From positions 372,001 to 436,000 of the forward strand of contig JAWWNJ010000063.1 of the NCBI GenBank assembly GCA_037176885.1: a DNA stretch of 64,000 nt, written 5' to 3'. Below are positions 22,490-33,756 of the stretch, one piece after another. The position numbers and the translations under genes were made by a program. Under the pieces are notes generated by a model. That model saw only the letters and a program-made list of their open reading frames with translations, made no database searches and was not told the origin of the DNA. The stretch's first letter is position 1. The number at the start of each line of letters is the position of its first letter. Source of the stretch: Favolaschia claudopus. Taxonomy: Eukaryota; Basidiomycota; Agaricomycetes; Agaricales; Mycenaceae.

Positions 22490-24985
22490 TTACGTGCGCC
22501 AGTGCATCGAGACAAGCGGGCGGCTGGGCGGCACGTAGGTATACACCTGATCTGCGGTGATTGTCACCCGCACCGTCAACGCGCCCCACGTCGCCAAGCT
22601 GTTGAACCGCTCCCTGCCCGCGTTCAGTCTCCCAGTGCCCTCGAAATTCGCGTTGAACGGCTTAGTAGTCTGCTTGATCCCACTCAAATCCACAAACTCC
22701 CGCGTCACGAAGAGCTTGATGAATCCGGAACTTGTCACCTGCCCGTCCTCCATCGTGAACTCAAAGGCACGCTCGCCGCCCATACCTACCGTCACAAACT
22801 CGTTGGTCTTCAGGGGAGGCGATTCCCTGCCTTGTGGGTAATACCACTCCTGGCCAAATGGTAAGCACGACGACAATACAATGAAACCGCGCACGCGAAA
22901 CACAAACGCACCTGAATCGTGAACGTCTCCGGATCAAAGTAGAATAGATACGCATAGAGGTCCTCCGGGAAATTGCTGCATATCTTGAAGCCATATACCG
23001 CGTCCGCCTCGGACGCAAAACACGCCACACCGCCTTGCACCAAATTTCCTCTATCGTCCGGCTCGCGGTGGGGATAATCGCCCTTCAGACGGTGCATCTC
23101 GAGTGTAACGCCCTTCACAGGGTCTTCCATATTGACGCGGTCGAGGAAGTAGTTGAAATGCGCGACACCGTCGATGGCGTCGAGGAGGTGCGAAGGGTTT
23201 GGCGTCATCGGGAAGCTGACTGTCTGAAGAGCCTGCATCAACGTCGGCGTACGCGGCTCTACGACGACGTCGCCCGTCCTCGGGTCAACGCTCAGCTTAA
23301 TATGTGCGTCAGCAAGCGAGGACGCTTGGACGAATCTAGGCGTCACCGTTCGTGTCGGTGAAAACAAAGCGTCGGCGTGGGGGAAATCGTCCGAGATATA
23401 GACATGGAGGCTCGTAGAGGTATCTTTCCAGTCAGACACTTCCGCCCGCGACAGTGTCGGGATGTCTACGAAGGGCCTGTCCTTCTGCCTCAGGATACTA
23501 TGCTGAGCCAATACGGTATGCGCAACCATGACACATAAGAATGTGCCGTGCCTGTCATACGCCTTGAACTCGGTCTCGGTGACAACCCCAGCGACGGTGC
23601 CCATGTCTACCTTGAACAGCGATGAGATGTCTTCGGAACCAGCGTCGAGGTTCGGATCTACACCGCTTGGCTGTGGTCGTTTGGGCTCGAAGCTCGTCGG
23701 ACTGGTGGCTTCAGGGTCGTAGGGCACCAGCGGTACAGACCGCCTCCCCGCCTTCGGGTAATTCCCATTGAAAACCAGCCGCTGAATCCGATCCCCGCCG
23801 CAATGTGGCTTCTGACCAGACCACCTCGGCACCTGATCCATGAGCTCTTGATACGTGATATGTCCCAACGAAGCAGATCGTAGTTGCTCCAGCAAATGCT
23901 TCGTGAATCGGCCACCAGCCCTCCCACCACCGTATGTGTCCTTAAATTCACGCGCAGTCTCATCCGCCTGACATGCCGCCAGCAGGACATGCGAGGTCGC
24001 GCCAAGTTTCCACATACGGAACGGCATGGTCATGGACTGTCCTTCCCACAAGTGGCTATCGAGTTCGGCTGGGATCTCGGAGGAGTCGGTCTCTGCAGCT
24101 CGGCTCTTCCCCTCGCCGCGACGTGCGATGCCGCCTGAGGGAGAATCAGAGCAGATAGACGTGTCGAAGCTGCATGCATACCTGAATGGCAGGAATCGAG
24201 AATGACCGTCTGTGTCGAAAATAAGTATCGCGAGACGGCGACCAGAAAGTGGGACGCACGATATTGTCACCCTTCTTCTTAGATAGCTCTTGCAACAGCC
24301 AACCGAGAACATAGTCAGGTATGCTGTGAATATAATGTCCTCCAGCGTCTTGCGTACGCTCGTCAACAGGACATATTGTCTCCACTTTCATGTCTGACGA
24401 AATCGTGTTACGAGTGGTGGCAGCGCGGCTTCCGTGACCCGCAAAGAAAAAGATCATAGTCGTTTCCCCGCTGTCAGGGATGCGCGAATTCTCAATGAAG
24501 TGCGTTCGGAAGCCCGACATGATGTTCGCGCGTGTCGCGTCCTTGTTCTCGATGGAGAGGATGTTGTCGGCTGGGACGTGGAGCACTTCTTCCAGATACT
24601 TTCGGAATTCCTTTGCGTCGTTCACAGCGCCGTCCAGAGGCCTGAGCTCATCGCTCTTGATGTACTGCATCAAACGTTGAGCTACTGTACACGAATGCCC
24701 AGAAGTGAAGGACGTACATCGTCTATACCAACGATGAGCGCAAAAATCGTGTCTTTCCCGGTCAGACTTGGCTCGGATGGTGGAGCAAGCATGACTGTGT
24801 TGGGGACAGCTAACCGAGCGACCATCGCCAGTGACTGCGTTTCGACGTCGTCAGTAGAAGTCAAAGACTGTTCTAGCACTCTTTATGCCCGTTAGCAGTG
24901 AATAAGACAAGGCTTGTAGAGACTCAACGGGGTTTCCACTACCAGCGGGGACATTTGAGGTTGAGATAACCAGAAGCTCTTCCAT
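22490..24985 (-). CDS. Metacaspase-like C14 protease with long C-terminal domain, copy 1
   Basis: Caspase-fold cysteine protease. Exon 1 begins at an ATG preceded by a TATA-like ctataaaa, and splices into VLEQSLTSTDDVE. The caspase domain starts KDTIFALIVGIDDY, with LDGAVNDAKEFRKYLEE, then the catalytic His in FFFAGHGSRA and the catalytic Cys in TVILDSCHSG. About 200 residues of catalytic domain are followed by about 400 residues of an extension seen in all three copies here: FNGNYPKAGRRSVPLVPYDP, AIDGVAHFNYFLDRVN, GVTLEMHRLKGDYPHREPDD, YLFYFDPETFTIQ, VGMGGERAFEFTMEDGQVTS. Metacaspases cleave after Arg/Lys and act in stress and cell death; the extension has no function I know. It differs from copy 2 at the C-terminus. 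Frame intact. Confidence 0.9.
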
Positions 24986-26234
24986 GGTACTGTTTTATAG
25001 CGTAGGATGAGCGCTACACAGCAAGTATTCTTGAGAGGCTCAACAAAGCGCCCATCTTCAAATAACGCTGTTCCATTCCTCGAGAACAGTATCAGAACTT
25101 TCGATCACACTTTTCGAGCATGGAAGAGTAAGCAAACGGCAAGCAGAGACACGGAAAAACTCAACGAAGGCTCCATCGGCAGCAAAATTTCTCCAGACAT
25201 AGAAGAGATGTCTCTTCCCTGGGTCGCCTCTCCGCCTGTTCTGGTTGACCACGAACAAGTGAGCGGCGGGGAATCATAATATCAATTGGCTTACAGCTGT
25301 TTCTTCCTTGCCGCTCTTTCAGTGTCCTGTAGACACGGACAGCAGCGGGAGAGAAAATATCCCATTTATCCCTTTACGTCGCGCTCGTAACTCCTTGCAC
25401 AATGTCAAATATGGCCACGGGAGGAGCATGCGACAAGGCCGCAGTCTGCATTTCGCATGCCTTGCCTGAGTTGAGGCTGCTACACATGAGCGCTAGAATC
25501 CGGTCGGCGATTCCACAGCATCAAGTCCGCACACTCCTGGCAGGCCGTCGTAGAATTCCAGCTGCCTCAGCCTTGACTTCATGGTGCACATCACTGACTT
25601 GCGGCCGCCGACGGGTGACGCAGAGTTCTAAGACAAGAGCGAGGGTTTATTCGACTGGCCGGTTGCCGGACAATAGAAACATTGATATACTGAGTGGTGC
25701 CCAGACGCCAGCAGAAAATGCCTGCCGCATAAATTCGCAAAAGAGAATGTGGGCGTTGGGAAGGAGGAGGAAGGAGGTGAGTCACGCGTGACAATCACGA
25801 TGTTCGCGCCAGTTCGCACCGCACGGTGCTAAGTATTCTCTTTTTTTGACAGACGCTATGACTTGTAGCTCGTACCATACCTCCGAGTCGCTATTATACC
25901 ACGGCGCCACCATTGGCCTACCAACCTCGTTTCGCACCTCTTTGCTGCTGAGTCCGATATCATGTCGAGAGAGGCCTCCCCCCGCGCCTCGGAGTCGCCC
26001 CGCTATGAATGGTCTAATTTATCTCATGTTGTACAGCACGGCGCGTGTCGCGCAAGTTGCCTGGATGAATCAATCTCCTACCTCTGAGCCTTTCAATGAA
26101 TCTCCAGCCAAGGAATGAATTATACTGTATTTATCCTCTTCACCCGCTGGTCCAACCCAACCCCGACATAATAAAGCAAGTGAGTACTAAATAAATACCG
26201 CATTCGCGATTAAACCAAAATAACTCCCTCACTC
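24986..26234. other. Left-arm spacer between metacaspase and PQ-loop pseudogene
   Basis: Matches the right-arm region 36146-37483 in inverted orientation in patches (the shared coding-like patch EKLNEG..GSKIS near 25160, and gcgctagaatccgg near 25490). No intact gene is seen. It holds the promoter of metacaspase copy 1. A divergent open frame at 25007-25279 has a counterpart at 36980-37429, but the two diverge early. Confidence 0.5.
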
Positions 26235-27100
26235 TCATACATTCACAGCCATATCCTGCGCATTAGCAGGAAATTGCGTCTGCTGTGGCGGCGGCGTCGT
26301 GCACTCAATAATAGGCACCTCATCCGCATGTTTTTCGTCCAATGTCATTGTCGAAGTTGACGAATCCAGACGCTGAGGCTGCGCGGGGAGCGTCAACTTG
26401 GCCACAAGCGCCGGTTTCTCGATAACGGTGCTCTCCGTCAAGGCTGCGTTCTGAACTTGTCTCTAACGACACTTCTCAGCTCTCGAGTTTAGAACCAACG
26501 CGCAGGCGAGGTCGGTGAGTTCCTGGACCTGTGTTGAAGACTCCATCTGGCCGCCATAGAATTGTTGCTGCAAAGGAAAGCAAATACGAACCACGATGAG
26601 GTGTACTAGTGAGTCATCCCCGAGACGACGTCGAACTGGCCCTGGAAAATAAGCGACAAATCCATGCATATATCTATCAACGAATCGTAAATTTCTCCCT
26701 TCCCAGGGCAAGCTAAGATACAACTCACCCCCCAAAACATCCAACCAAAGCAGCGTCATCGAAAGCCCAATAACCTCCCTCCGACGCCAAATCTCAACAA
26801 ACTGAGGGATCAAACCCACACCAATCATAACGCCGCTAAAAATCCCAAAGAACTGCGTCGCATCGTACGCCGCCTTGTTGCCTGCTTCGTACGCAGGCCG
26901 CAAGGAGAATATCAACATTACTTCGATGGCGGTGAAGACGAGGAAGACGACGAGCGCCACGAAGGCGGACGCCTTCCATGTTCGGCGCGCGCCGTAGTGT
27001 TGGCACTGACAGATTATCGCGTATAAGAAGGAATCAATTGCTAGAGAAGAAAACAAGACGAACCTGACACCACGATATTAAACAAAGCGTCCCGAAGAAA
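26235..27100 (-). pseudogene. Broken PQ-loop (MtN3/cystinosin-like) transporter gene, left arm
   Basis: Left-arm counterpart of the gene at 33757. The surviving part reads CQHYGARRTWKASAFVAL, then IFSLRPAYEAGNKAAYDA and the second PQ-loop, GLIPQFVEIWRRREVIGLSM. It ends with a tail very like the right copy (ECTTPPPQQTQFPANAQD). Three lesions: the 5' part, exons 1-3 with the first PQ-loop, is replaced by a deletion joining near 27100; the exon after LDVLGG has about 5 extra bases plus a stop in its reading frame (near 26605-26612); and a codon CAG of the right copy is TAG here, near 26464. It is not expected to make a transporter. Confidence 0.85.
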
Positions 27101-27456
27101 TTCGGTTCATGGCGGAATCAAGCCTAATCAAGCTGACTTTCCAAGCGTTCGGCGTTCTCGAATCTTGACAATGTGAAGTTCCAGAGGACCAAAATTCGAA
27201 CAAGGAGTATCGGAATTAAATTTTGTCAGACTCGAATTTAATCTGTTCAAGGTTTCGTCTTGTTCTTCGAAATGGCATGAAGGATTCAAACCAATCCTTC
27301 AACGAAATTCTGAGTAGCAAACCATCGTTGACGCACGCACACCCAAAACGGAAAGAAAATGCGCAAATTTTATCCAAGTTAGGTGTGAGTTACAACGATA
27401 CAAAATGGTCCTATGTACATACTCCAGTAGATTGCAAACCCAACGTGCATGCACCA

Positions 27457-27935
27457 TCAATCGTCCTTCCGCATAGCGTACCAAGTGTTCCCGTAATAAG
27501 CCCCCGACATCGTCGCTGTGACGGCCAACATGAGCGGAACGGGTCCTTTCGTTATCCGAGGGATGGACGAGACGAGGAGGACGGCAGAGGCGCCTGTATA
27601 TGTATAAGTGACTGTTGAAATTTAAACAAGCAGAACACGCACCGAGAGCGCCCTCAATCCCATTCGGCTGCCCCTTCCTGATTCTGTCTCCGGCCCATAG
27701 GTATGCGGCGCCAACGCTGCAGTCGAAGTCGTCGTTCAGCAACATCTGTAGAGACAGATTGGGTGAGAGCCACGCACCCAATGCCCGCGACGAGCGAAGG
27801 AATGCTGCGAGTTCGCATGAATCCTGTCACTCCACCGAAAGCGCAAAGAGCGCCCATCGTGAGGGCGGGATAGGCAGACTAGTTCGTCGAGGGGCGTCAG
27901 CCTGCGATGTTGAGAGTAGAGGCTCGACGAACCAT
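27457..27935 (-). CDS. TMEM14-family membrane protein, copy 1
   Basis: Small membrane protein of the TMEM14 family, about 110 residues. After an exon 1 made of the ATG alone (27933-27935, intron 27879-27932) the protein reads SAYPALTMGALCAFGGVTGF, the usual N-terminus. It continues MRTRSIPSLVAGIGVGAAYL and WAGDRIRKGQPNGIEGAL, then KGPVPLMLAVTATMSGAYYG and NTWYAMRKD before the stop. Three to four predicted membrane helices and the RTRSxPSLVAG motif are diagnostic. TMEM14 proteins sit in mitochondrial or other inner membranes and are linked to heme or lipid transport in animals; the fungal role is not settled. All introns are about 50 nt. A paralogue with the same ATG-only first exon lies 380 bp away. 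Confidence 0.85.
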
Positions 27936-28316
27936 GGTGACTTGGGGGAGGGGGTGTCGAAGAAACGCGGAGTGGTGGTGGGAGGAGACGAGTGTGGGGA
28001 AGGCTGAATCGGGAAGGTCGTGTGCCGGAGAGTATAAATCGGGAACACGTCAGCATAAATCGGCCGCGAAGGGCCGAATGTCGACCTCGACCGCGACGAG
28101 CTGCCTGAGGAACGGGCGAGATCGAGGGCGAAGATAAAACAAGCTCTCGTAGGCGTAATGCCAGCCCCCGTCTGTCATACTTCCTTCCAACGCAGAACCC
28201 TCAGAACACTTTAAAATCGTCTAAAACCCTCGTGAGATCGTAGCTTCGGAATGCTATCGTTTCAAGCTCGTAGAAGAGGAAGAGCAATCAGTATCTCCTA
28301 CATTGTTTCAAGCCAT

Positions 28317-28778
28317 TTAGTACAATTCACGCCCGTAATAAAATCCGACAATAGCAGAGGACACAGCGAGCAGTTTAGGAATGGGGCCCTTTGTCACGCG
28401 CGGCAGCGAGGAGAGTGTCAGCAGAGCCGAGGCGACTACAACGCGAGCGTATTCAGTCGTCTGCTCTCCAATTTTGAGGGAATTTGACTCACAGAATGCG
28501 GCTTGCAGACCTTGCGTGCGGGCGTCGAGGATTTGGGTCCCACTCCATATATATAGCAGGCCAACGCTATCGAATACACGGTTATTCAGAGTGCCCTATG
28601 GCGGAAAAACAATGGAAACGCACGATACACCAGCAAGTAGCGACGGCAAGGAACGTTTAGTGAAAAACGCCATACTTCCTCCGATGACACACAAGCCACC
28701 CATTCCGAGCGCGGGATAAGCGGACTAGGCGGGGGGTCAGACTTGTATACATGGTAAAGCACAGTTGAAGGGCACCAT
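28317..28778 (-). CDS. TMEM14-family membrane protein, copy 2
   Basis: Tandem paralogue of the gene at 27457, same strand. Exon 1 is again only the ATG (28776-28778), with an intron at 28725-28775. Then SAYPALGMGGLCVIGGSMAF, FTKRSLPSLLAG, GTLNNRVFDSVGLLYIWSG and a final exon with SLPRVTKGPIPKLLAVSSAI ending YGRELY. It is more diverged than copy 1: the RTRS motif is TKRS, and the middle part lacks the usual RIRxGxPNGIE loop. It may be young in function or relaxing. It starts 136 bp from the F-box gene on the other strand, so they share a compact divergent promoter. No stop interrupts the model. Confidence 0.75.
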
Positions 28779-28914
28779 TGAAGCTGGAAAGTCAGAGTTC
28801 TACAAGAAACTTGAGAAATTTGGGAGAGGACAAGTCGGAATTCCCACGGAGAAATGGAAACACGTGCGCAAAATCCAACTTGCCTCCGACCATTGCCATC
28901 CCCATCCTCTCGCA

Positions 28915-30156
28915 ATGGAACATCCCAACCCTCTGGATATCCCGGAGCTCTTATACCAGTTTATTGGCCTACTCACTGGATATACTCCCTCACTTGTATC
29001 ATGCGCACTTGTCGCGCGTTCTTGGCAATCCCCCGCACAATCTTTCCTGTTCCGCGCCCCGACTTTCACCAATGGCTATCTATCGCGCAAAGCTCACATC
29101 CTACACCACCTCTGCGACACCTTGGGGCAAAGCCCTCATCTCCTGCCCTATGTCCACAATCTCCATTTCTCGATCGCGCTATCTCGAGAATTGCTGTTGC
29201 TATCAAAATTATGCGACCTCGAATTTCCACGCTTGGAGAATCTGTCGATTTCTTTCCTAGACGGAGACGTTCCGCCGTCTGCAGGGATTTCGCTCTTGAG
29301 CTTGCCTACGTTGCGTAGTCTCAAATTAGGCATGAGCTTGGTCAAATCCGCTTCGTCAATCATGTCCTTGGTTGACGCAGGCTGGGCTCCATCAATCGAA
29401 CGCCTGGAGCTTGCGTTTTCGGACAAGCATATCAAGCAGGTGGCATCCCTCTCATCCCCTCGTCCCCATACGCGTCGCCTCAAACCAAAGACTCTCTGCT
29501 TAGATGTTCGTGGTCGGCCCATCTCCGCTGACGTATGGTCAACTGCGCTTGATTTCTTCCCCATCGAGCTTTCGACATTGAAAACCATCAAGATTGTCAC
29601 GGCGGATTTCTTCCCATGGCGGAGAACGTCTACCGAAAAAATTCATTCCCTTCAAATTTCCACCGTCCTTGACATGGTACATATCCAATCCTGCTCAATC
29701 TTATCACATTTTCTGACAGTTCACAGCCTGATATGGTTCCCCTTGATCTCACCTCATTCCCAAATCTCTCCGTGTTGCAGTTGCATGTTGCACGCAGGAT
29801 CCCAGCTGCCATCTCAACAACTCTCTGCTCCATTTCATCGAAACACTCAATCCACACGATCAAAATTGCCTTTCGGGGTATTCCACGCGATCCTTCAGCT
29901 TCAGCATGCGCACAGCTCGACTCGGTTCTGTGCTCTCTTCCCTTATTCCCAGGTCCGAGCGTCGAGTTTGATTACGCAAGAGGCCAAGATGATTTGACAG
30001 ATTTCTTTCCGAATATATGCACTGGAAATATGGTGAGTAGTCGTGTGTTGGTGTATAATGGTTTGACTCGTTGAATCTTAGCTAAAGGTGACTCGGGAGA
30101 CCGCTGAGTGGAAGGCCACCCAACAGTTGTCTGTCTTGGCTACTTTCAAACAATGA
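28915..30156 (+). CDS. F-box-like protein (fungal LRR type)
   Basis: Typical basidiomycete F-box-like protein. N-terminus MEHPNPLDIPELLYQFIGLL, then PSLVSCALVARSWQSPAQSF, is the fungal F-box pattern (substrate adaptor of SCF ubiquitin ligase, binding Skp1). Leucine-rich stretches follow (HNLHFSIALSRELLLLS, FPRLENLSISFLDGD, LPTLRSLKLGMSL, PNLSVLQLHVARR). Two introns: after TVLDM near 29675 and after CTGNM near 30030. The C-terminal exon ends LSVLATFKQ at the stop at 30154-30156. Substrate unknown; F-box families are large and fast-changing in Agaricomycetes. An earlier in-frame ATG at 28765 exists, but its 50 residues lie in the neighbour gene's promoter, so I start at 28915. Confidence 0.8.
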
Positions 30157-30727
30157 AGAAATAATTCCAAACTTGGGCAAGTCTTCGGAAACACAATGAT
30201 CGAGTAGTAAGCTACAGCTGCATCATCGACTTGGTAGCAGGGACTGAAAGCACCTAGGTCAGTCAAAAGAAAAATCCAGGATCATGGTCAGGTACTGGCA
30301 GACTTAGAGGAGTTCACATGGCGGAGAAATCACTAGGTGAGAGCGATTTGTCTGCGATGTCATGGCAGGTAGTCAGACAACTTTGAACAAATTGTAGTCT
30401 TGCTGGGGGTGAGGGTGTATCAGTGCTTAGCCTCTGGAAGACAGACATATAACTTGTCGCTCATGCTCTTATGAGGGCTAGCAGAGTTGATTCTCAGTGG
30501 AAGGTTCTGAACTTTTCGAAAGACTCGATGAAGAGAAAAAAATGACCGAAGCAATGAAAAAAAAAATCGGATTCGACATTGAGGAAGCTAATTCTATAGT
30601 TTGTACTGTTTCAAAGGCGCTGCAAAATTTCTCTCTTGAAGAGTGAGTTGCAACGATCAGAAGCCTTTGAAATAAACAACCACAAATCTTCTCCTCAAGG
30701 CTCATCACCGTTTGATCTCGTTCGTCC
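30157..30727. other. Intergenic, coronin promoter
   Basis: Contains a homopurine run (aaaaaaaaa near 30537-30566). Minus-strand frames here show no domain. Nothing else is seen. Confidence 0.45.
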
Positions 30728-33089
30728 ATGTCTCGCTTCGTGCGCGCCTCCAAATATCGGTAGGTAATCGTATGCGCGTCTGTGATATATCTCATCTATC
30801 TGCGGTAATCTAGCCACGTATTCGGCCAGCCAGCAAAGAAAGAACACGGCCTCGAGAACGTCAAAGTTACAGGCAGCGCTTGGGACACCAATGTCGTGGC
30901 AGCGTCGGGGGTGAAGTCTCTTCAAAAATCCAATAGCATCAGCTCTCTCAGTCGTCGCAGGAATACCTCAGCATAAACTGGAACGCTTCTGGAGGCGGCG
31001 CATTCGCTATCGTGCCTTTACCTTCGCCCTTCAATGCTACCCCGGGATTCACCTACAAACTCCCTGACAGTCTGCCTTTGGCGCGCAGTCACACTGCGCC
31101 TGTGCTCGACACCGACTGGTCTCCGCACAACGACCGTGTTGTCGCGTCTGGAGGCGAAGACGGTAAGGTGATGATCTGGAAGGTCGATCCGAGTACCTTT
31201 GATGGATGGGGGCTCGAGGGTGCGTGCATTGAAAGGATTGACTTTATGTGAGTGACTGAGTGAGATTTTTAGGCTGGGCGCCCACCGACTTCGACCCTGT
31301 CGCGCGCCTCGACGCTTCCGCTCGTAAAGTTGGTCAAGTCTTGTTTCATCCAACCGCTTCGAATGTATTGGCTAGTGCGTCGGGAGAGCACGTCATCAAG
31401 GTGCGTTTCACGCATATTGCTTCAACGGTTACTTTGAGAACGATGGGCACTTCACAATCTCGAGCTCAGGTCGCGCCGTGAAACCCAGTGCCGCACTTTG
31501 CGATCTGATTTCTTAAGATCACTGTTCTTCGACGCTCGCAGGAGTGTATTCGAAGCCGCCGGCGCGATTTAGCTCCAGAATCGCAGGTGTCTGTCGTCCT
31601 CAAAACTGGAGAACGATACACCTCACTTTGCCCAGTCGGCGGATTCGGGCTGCGGGGAATTGTGATCCCGAAAAAGCAAACCCAAGTGCCTGCGCTTGGG
31701 GGCCACGACCCGAACTGCGTCCGAAATTTGAAGCGCCTCGCGTTCTCAAACAGCTGCCCCTCCACTGCGTATCTAACCACTTGAAAACAGATCTGGGACC
31801 TCGCCGCCCCCGAAGACCCCCGTATGACCCTCACTGGCCACGGCGACGCCATCCAATCCCTCGCCTTCAACCCCACCGGCACCCTCCTCGCCACCACCTG
31901 CCGCGACCGCAAGCTCCGCCTCTTCGACCCCCGCGCCGGCTCTGACGCCGTCCGCACCGCAGACGGCCACGGCGGCATCAAGGGCTCTCGCGTCGTCTGG
32001 ATGGGCGAGCACGACCGCATCGCCACGACCGGGTTCAGCAAGATGAGCGATCGGCAGGTGGGCGTGTGGGAGACGGGCGCGTTGGGGAATATCAAGACTA
32101 TTGTGCTCGACCAGAGTGCGGGTGTGGTGATGCCGTTTTGGTCGGATAACAATATCTTGTTTTTGGCGGGCAAGGGGTGCGTGTTGTTATTTCTCTTCGT
32201 GATCTTTTTCTGACGGATGGAATGCAGAGATGGTAATATTCGGTACTACGAGTACGAGTCGGACGCGCTTCACGCGCTTTCGGAACACAAATCCTCCGAT
32301 CCCCAGCGCGGGATGTGTTTCCTCCCCCGTCGCGCGCTCAACGTCAGCGATTGTGAGATCGCCCGTGCGTACAAGGTTGCTGGGTCGAGTATCGAGCCCA
32401 TCGCGTTCATCGTGCCGAGGAAGGTGTGTGCACTTTCTGCATCTCTTTCCTTATTTCTTTCAATCAATGCTAAAAAACACACTTTGCAGGCCGACTCCTT
32501 CCAATCCGACATCTTCCCCCCTGCCCCCTCATCCGAACCAAGTCTCAGCGCCGCTGAATTCTTCTCTGGGAAAGCCGCGCATCTGCGTTTAGTGAATCTG
32601 CAAGACGGAGTGAGCTTTACGGGGAAGAGCGCACCTGCCCAGTCGTTTGCCAGCTCTACCCCAACACCGGCGCCAGCGGCGGCGCAGATTAAGGTGGAGG
32701 CGAAGGTGGATATTCCCGCGCCGACGAGGACGTACAGTGCGGCTGCGCCGGAGCCGATGAGTGCGAGGCAGGCGAGTGTTGATGTATGTGCCGTTCCTTC
32801 CTCGCTCCTGCTTACATCTCACTAATTCGATCCCTTCTTCGTACAGTCATACTCTACTCCCTCACCCGCGCAACCCACACCCCCTTCCTCCTCCTCGTAC
32901 TCTTCGTACTCACAACCGCCTCCCCCGCAAGCGCAATCCGCCAATGACGGCGGCGCGCTAGCGGAGGAGAACGCACGTCTGACGGGCGAGTTGAGGGAGG
33001 CGTATGCGAAGATACGGACGCTGGAGTTGGAGTTGGAGGGGGTGAGGGCGAATGCGAGGAAGGCGGCGCAGGCGTTGTTGGAAGGGTAG
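30728..33089 (+). CDS. CRN1: Coronin, actin-binding WD40 protein
   Basis: Coronin regulates actin filament bundling and Arp2/3 activity at cortical patches. Exon 1 is MSRFVRASKYR, then HVFGQPAKKEHGLENVKV, the invariant coronin N-terminus. WD40 repeats follow: HTAPVLDTDWSPHNDRVVAS, GGEDGKVMIWKVD, FHPTASNVLASASGEHVIK, HGDAIQSLAFNPTGTLLATT. Then the family block DIFPPAPSSEPSLSAAEFFS, a Pro/Ser linker and a C-terminal coiled coil ending LELELEGVRANARKAAQALL that mediates oligomers. All introns are about 50-65 nt except one of 390 nt at 31401-31790 in the middle of the propeller. Start and stop are unambiguous. It is likely single copy and intact. It sits in the spacer between the two inverted arms. 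Confidence 0.95.
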
Positions 33090-33756
33090 GCGAGGCGAGG
33101 CGGGGGGAGCGTGGATTTGGGTGCTTTGGTGCGGGGAGTACATAAGTGCACGAGCGTGTGCGACCGGAGATGCCAGGCTTGGAAATGGGCAGAAAGAATC
33201 GGTGTAAATAGCTGTGTCATTGGGCAACGGAGGAGAAGGGACGCTGATGGACGCAGAAGATTGGGTGTACTCAAGCTGTTGTTGTGGCGATAATTATGTG
33301 GAATTTCTCTCATCCCATTCATGTGCACGAAACTCCTCAACTGTACAGTCTGCCAAATCAGATCATTCATTCGTCGTGTAAGGCGGGGAAGCCTCTCCCG
33401 CGATGCCATATCAAGTACATATCGGACCTGAGTAGCAAACGGAAAAAGGCAACAAAGATGTACGAAACGAGGTTGGTGGGTCCTCATTCGAATTTTTGTC
33501 CTCTTGAACTTCACATTTTCAAGACCCGAGCACGCCGAACGCTTAGAAAATGAGTTTGATTCCGCCATGTCTCTCTGGTCTTCGGCAAACTCGGTGAATA
33601 ATGTCTCAACCCTGAACGTTCTATAAAATCTGGGCCAATGACCCCTGTCTCCTTCACTCTCATCCTCCGTCACCGCACCCGTTTCTCACTTAGTCTTCGC
33701 CTTCGGCTTAATCTTTGTCTTATTTTTCTTTACCAATTGCAAGCGCCAAACCGACC
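33090..33756. other. Coronin 3' flank and right-arm boundary
   Basis: From about 33485 the sequence matches left-arm flank DNA near 27200 in inverted orientation, including the tract ending cttcacatt. No gene is seen. Confidence 0.5.

Larger units (their letters stand above)
21850..27210. repeat. Left arm of inverted segmental duplication (metacaspase + PQ-loop)
   Basis: Inverted relative to the right arm at 33485-39960. It contains metacaspase copy 1 and a broken PQ-loop gene in the same order and spacing as the right arm. Homology reaches noncoding DNA: near 27180-27200 both arms share a tract ending in cttcacatt followed by a similar gaacgccgaacgctt. Non-coding matches are also seen near 25490-25570 (gcgctagaatccgg and catcaagtcc). 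Confidence 0.8.

Noticed and set aside
25007..25279. Plus-strand frame upstream of metacaspase copy 1 resembling part of the frame at 36980-37429
   Set aside because: The two share a short block (EKLNEG, GSKIS) because the arms are duplicated DNA, but then diverge and neither has a domain; likely non-coding.
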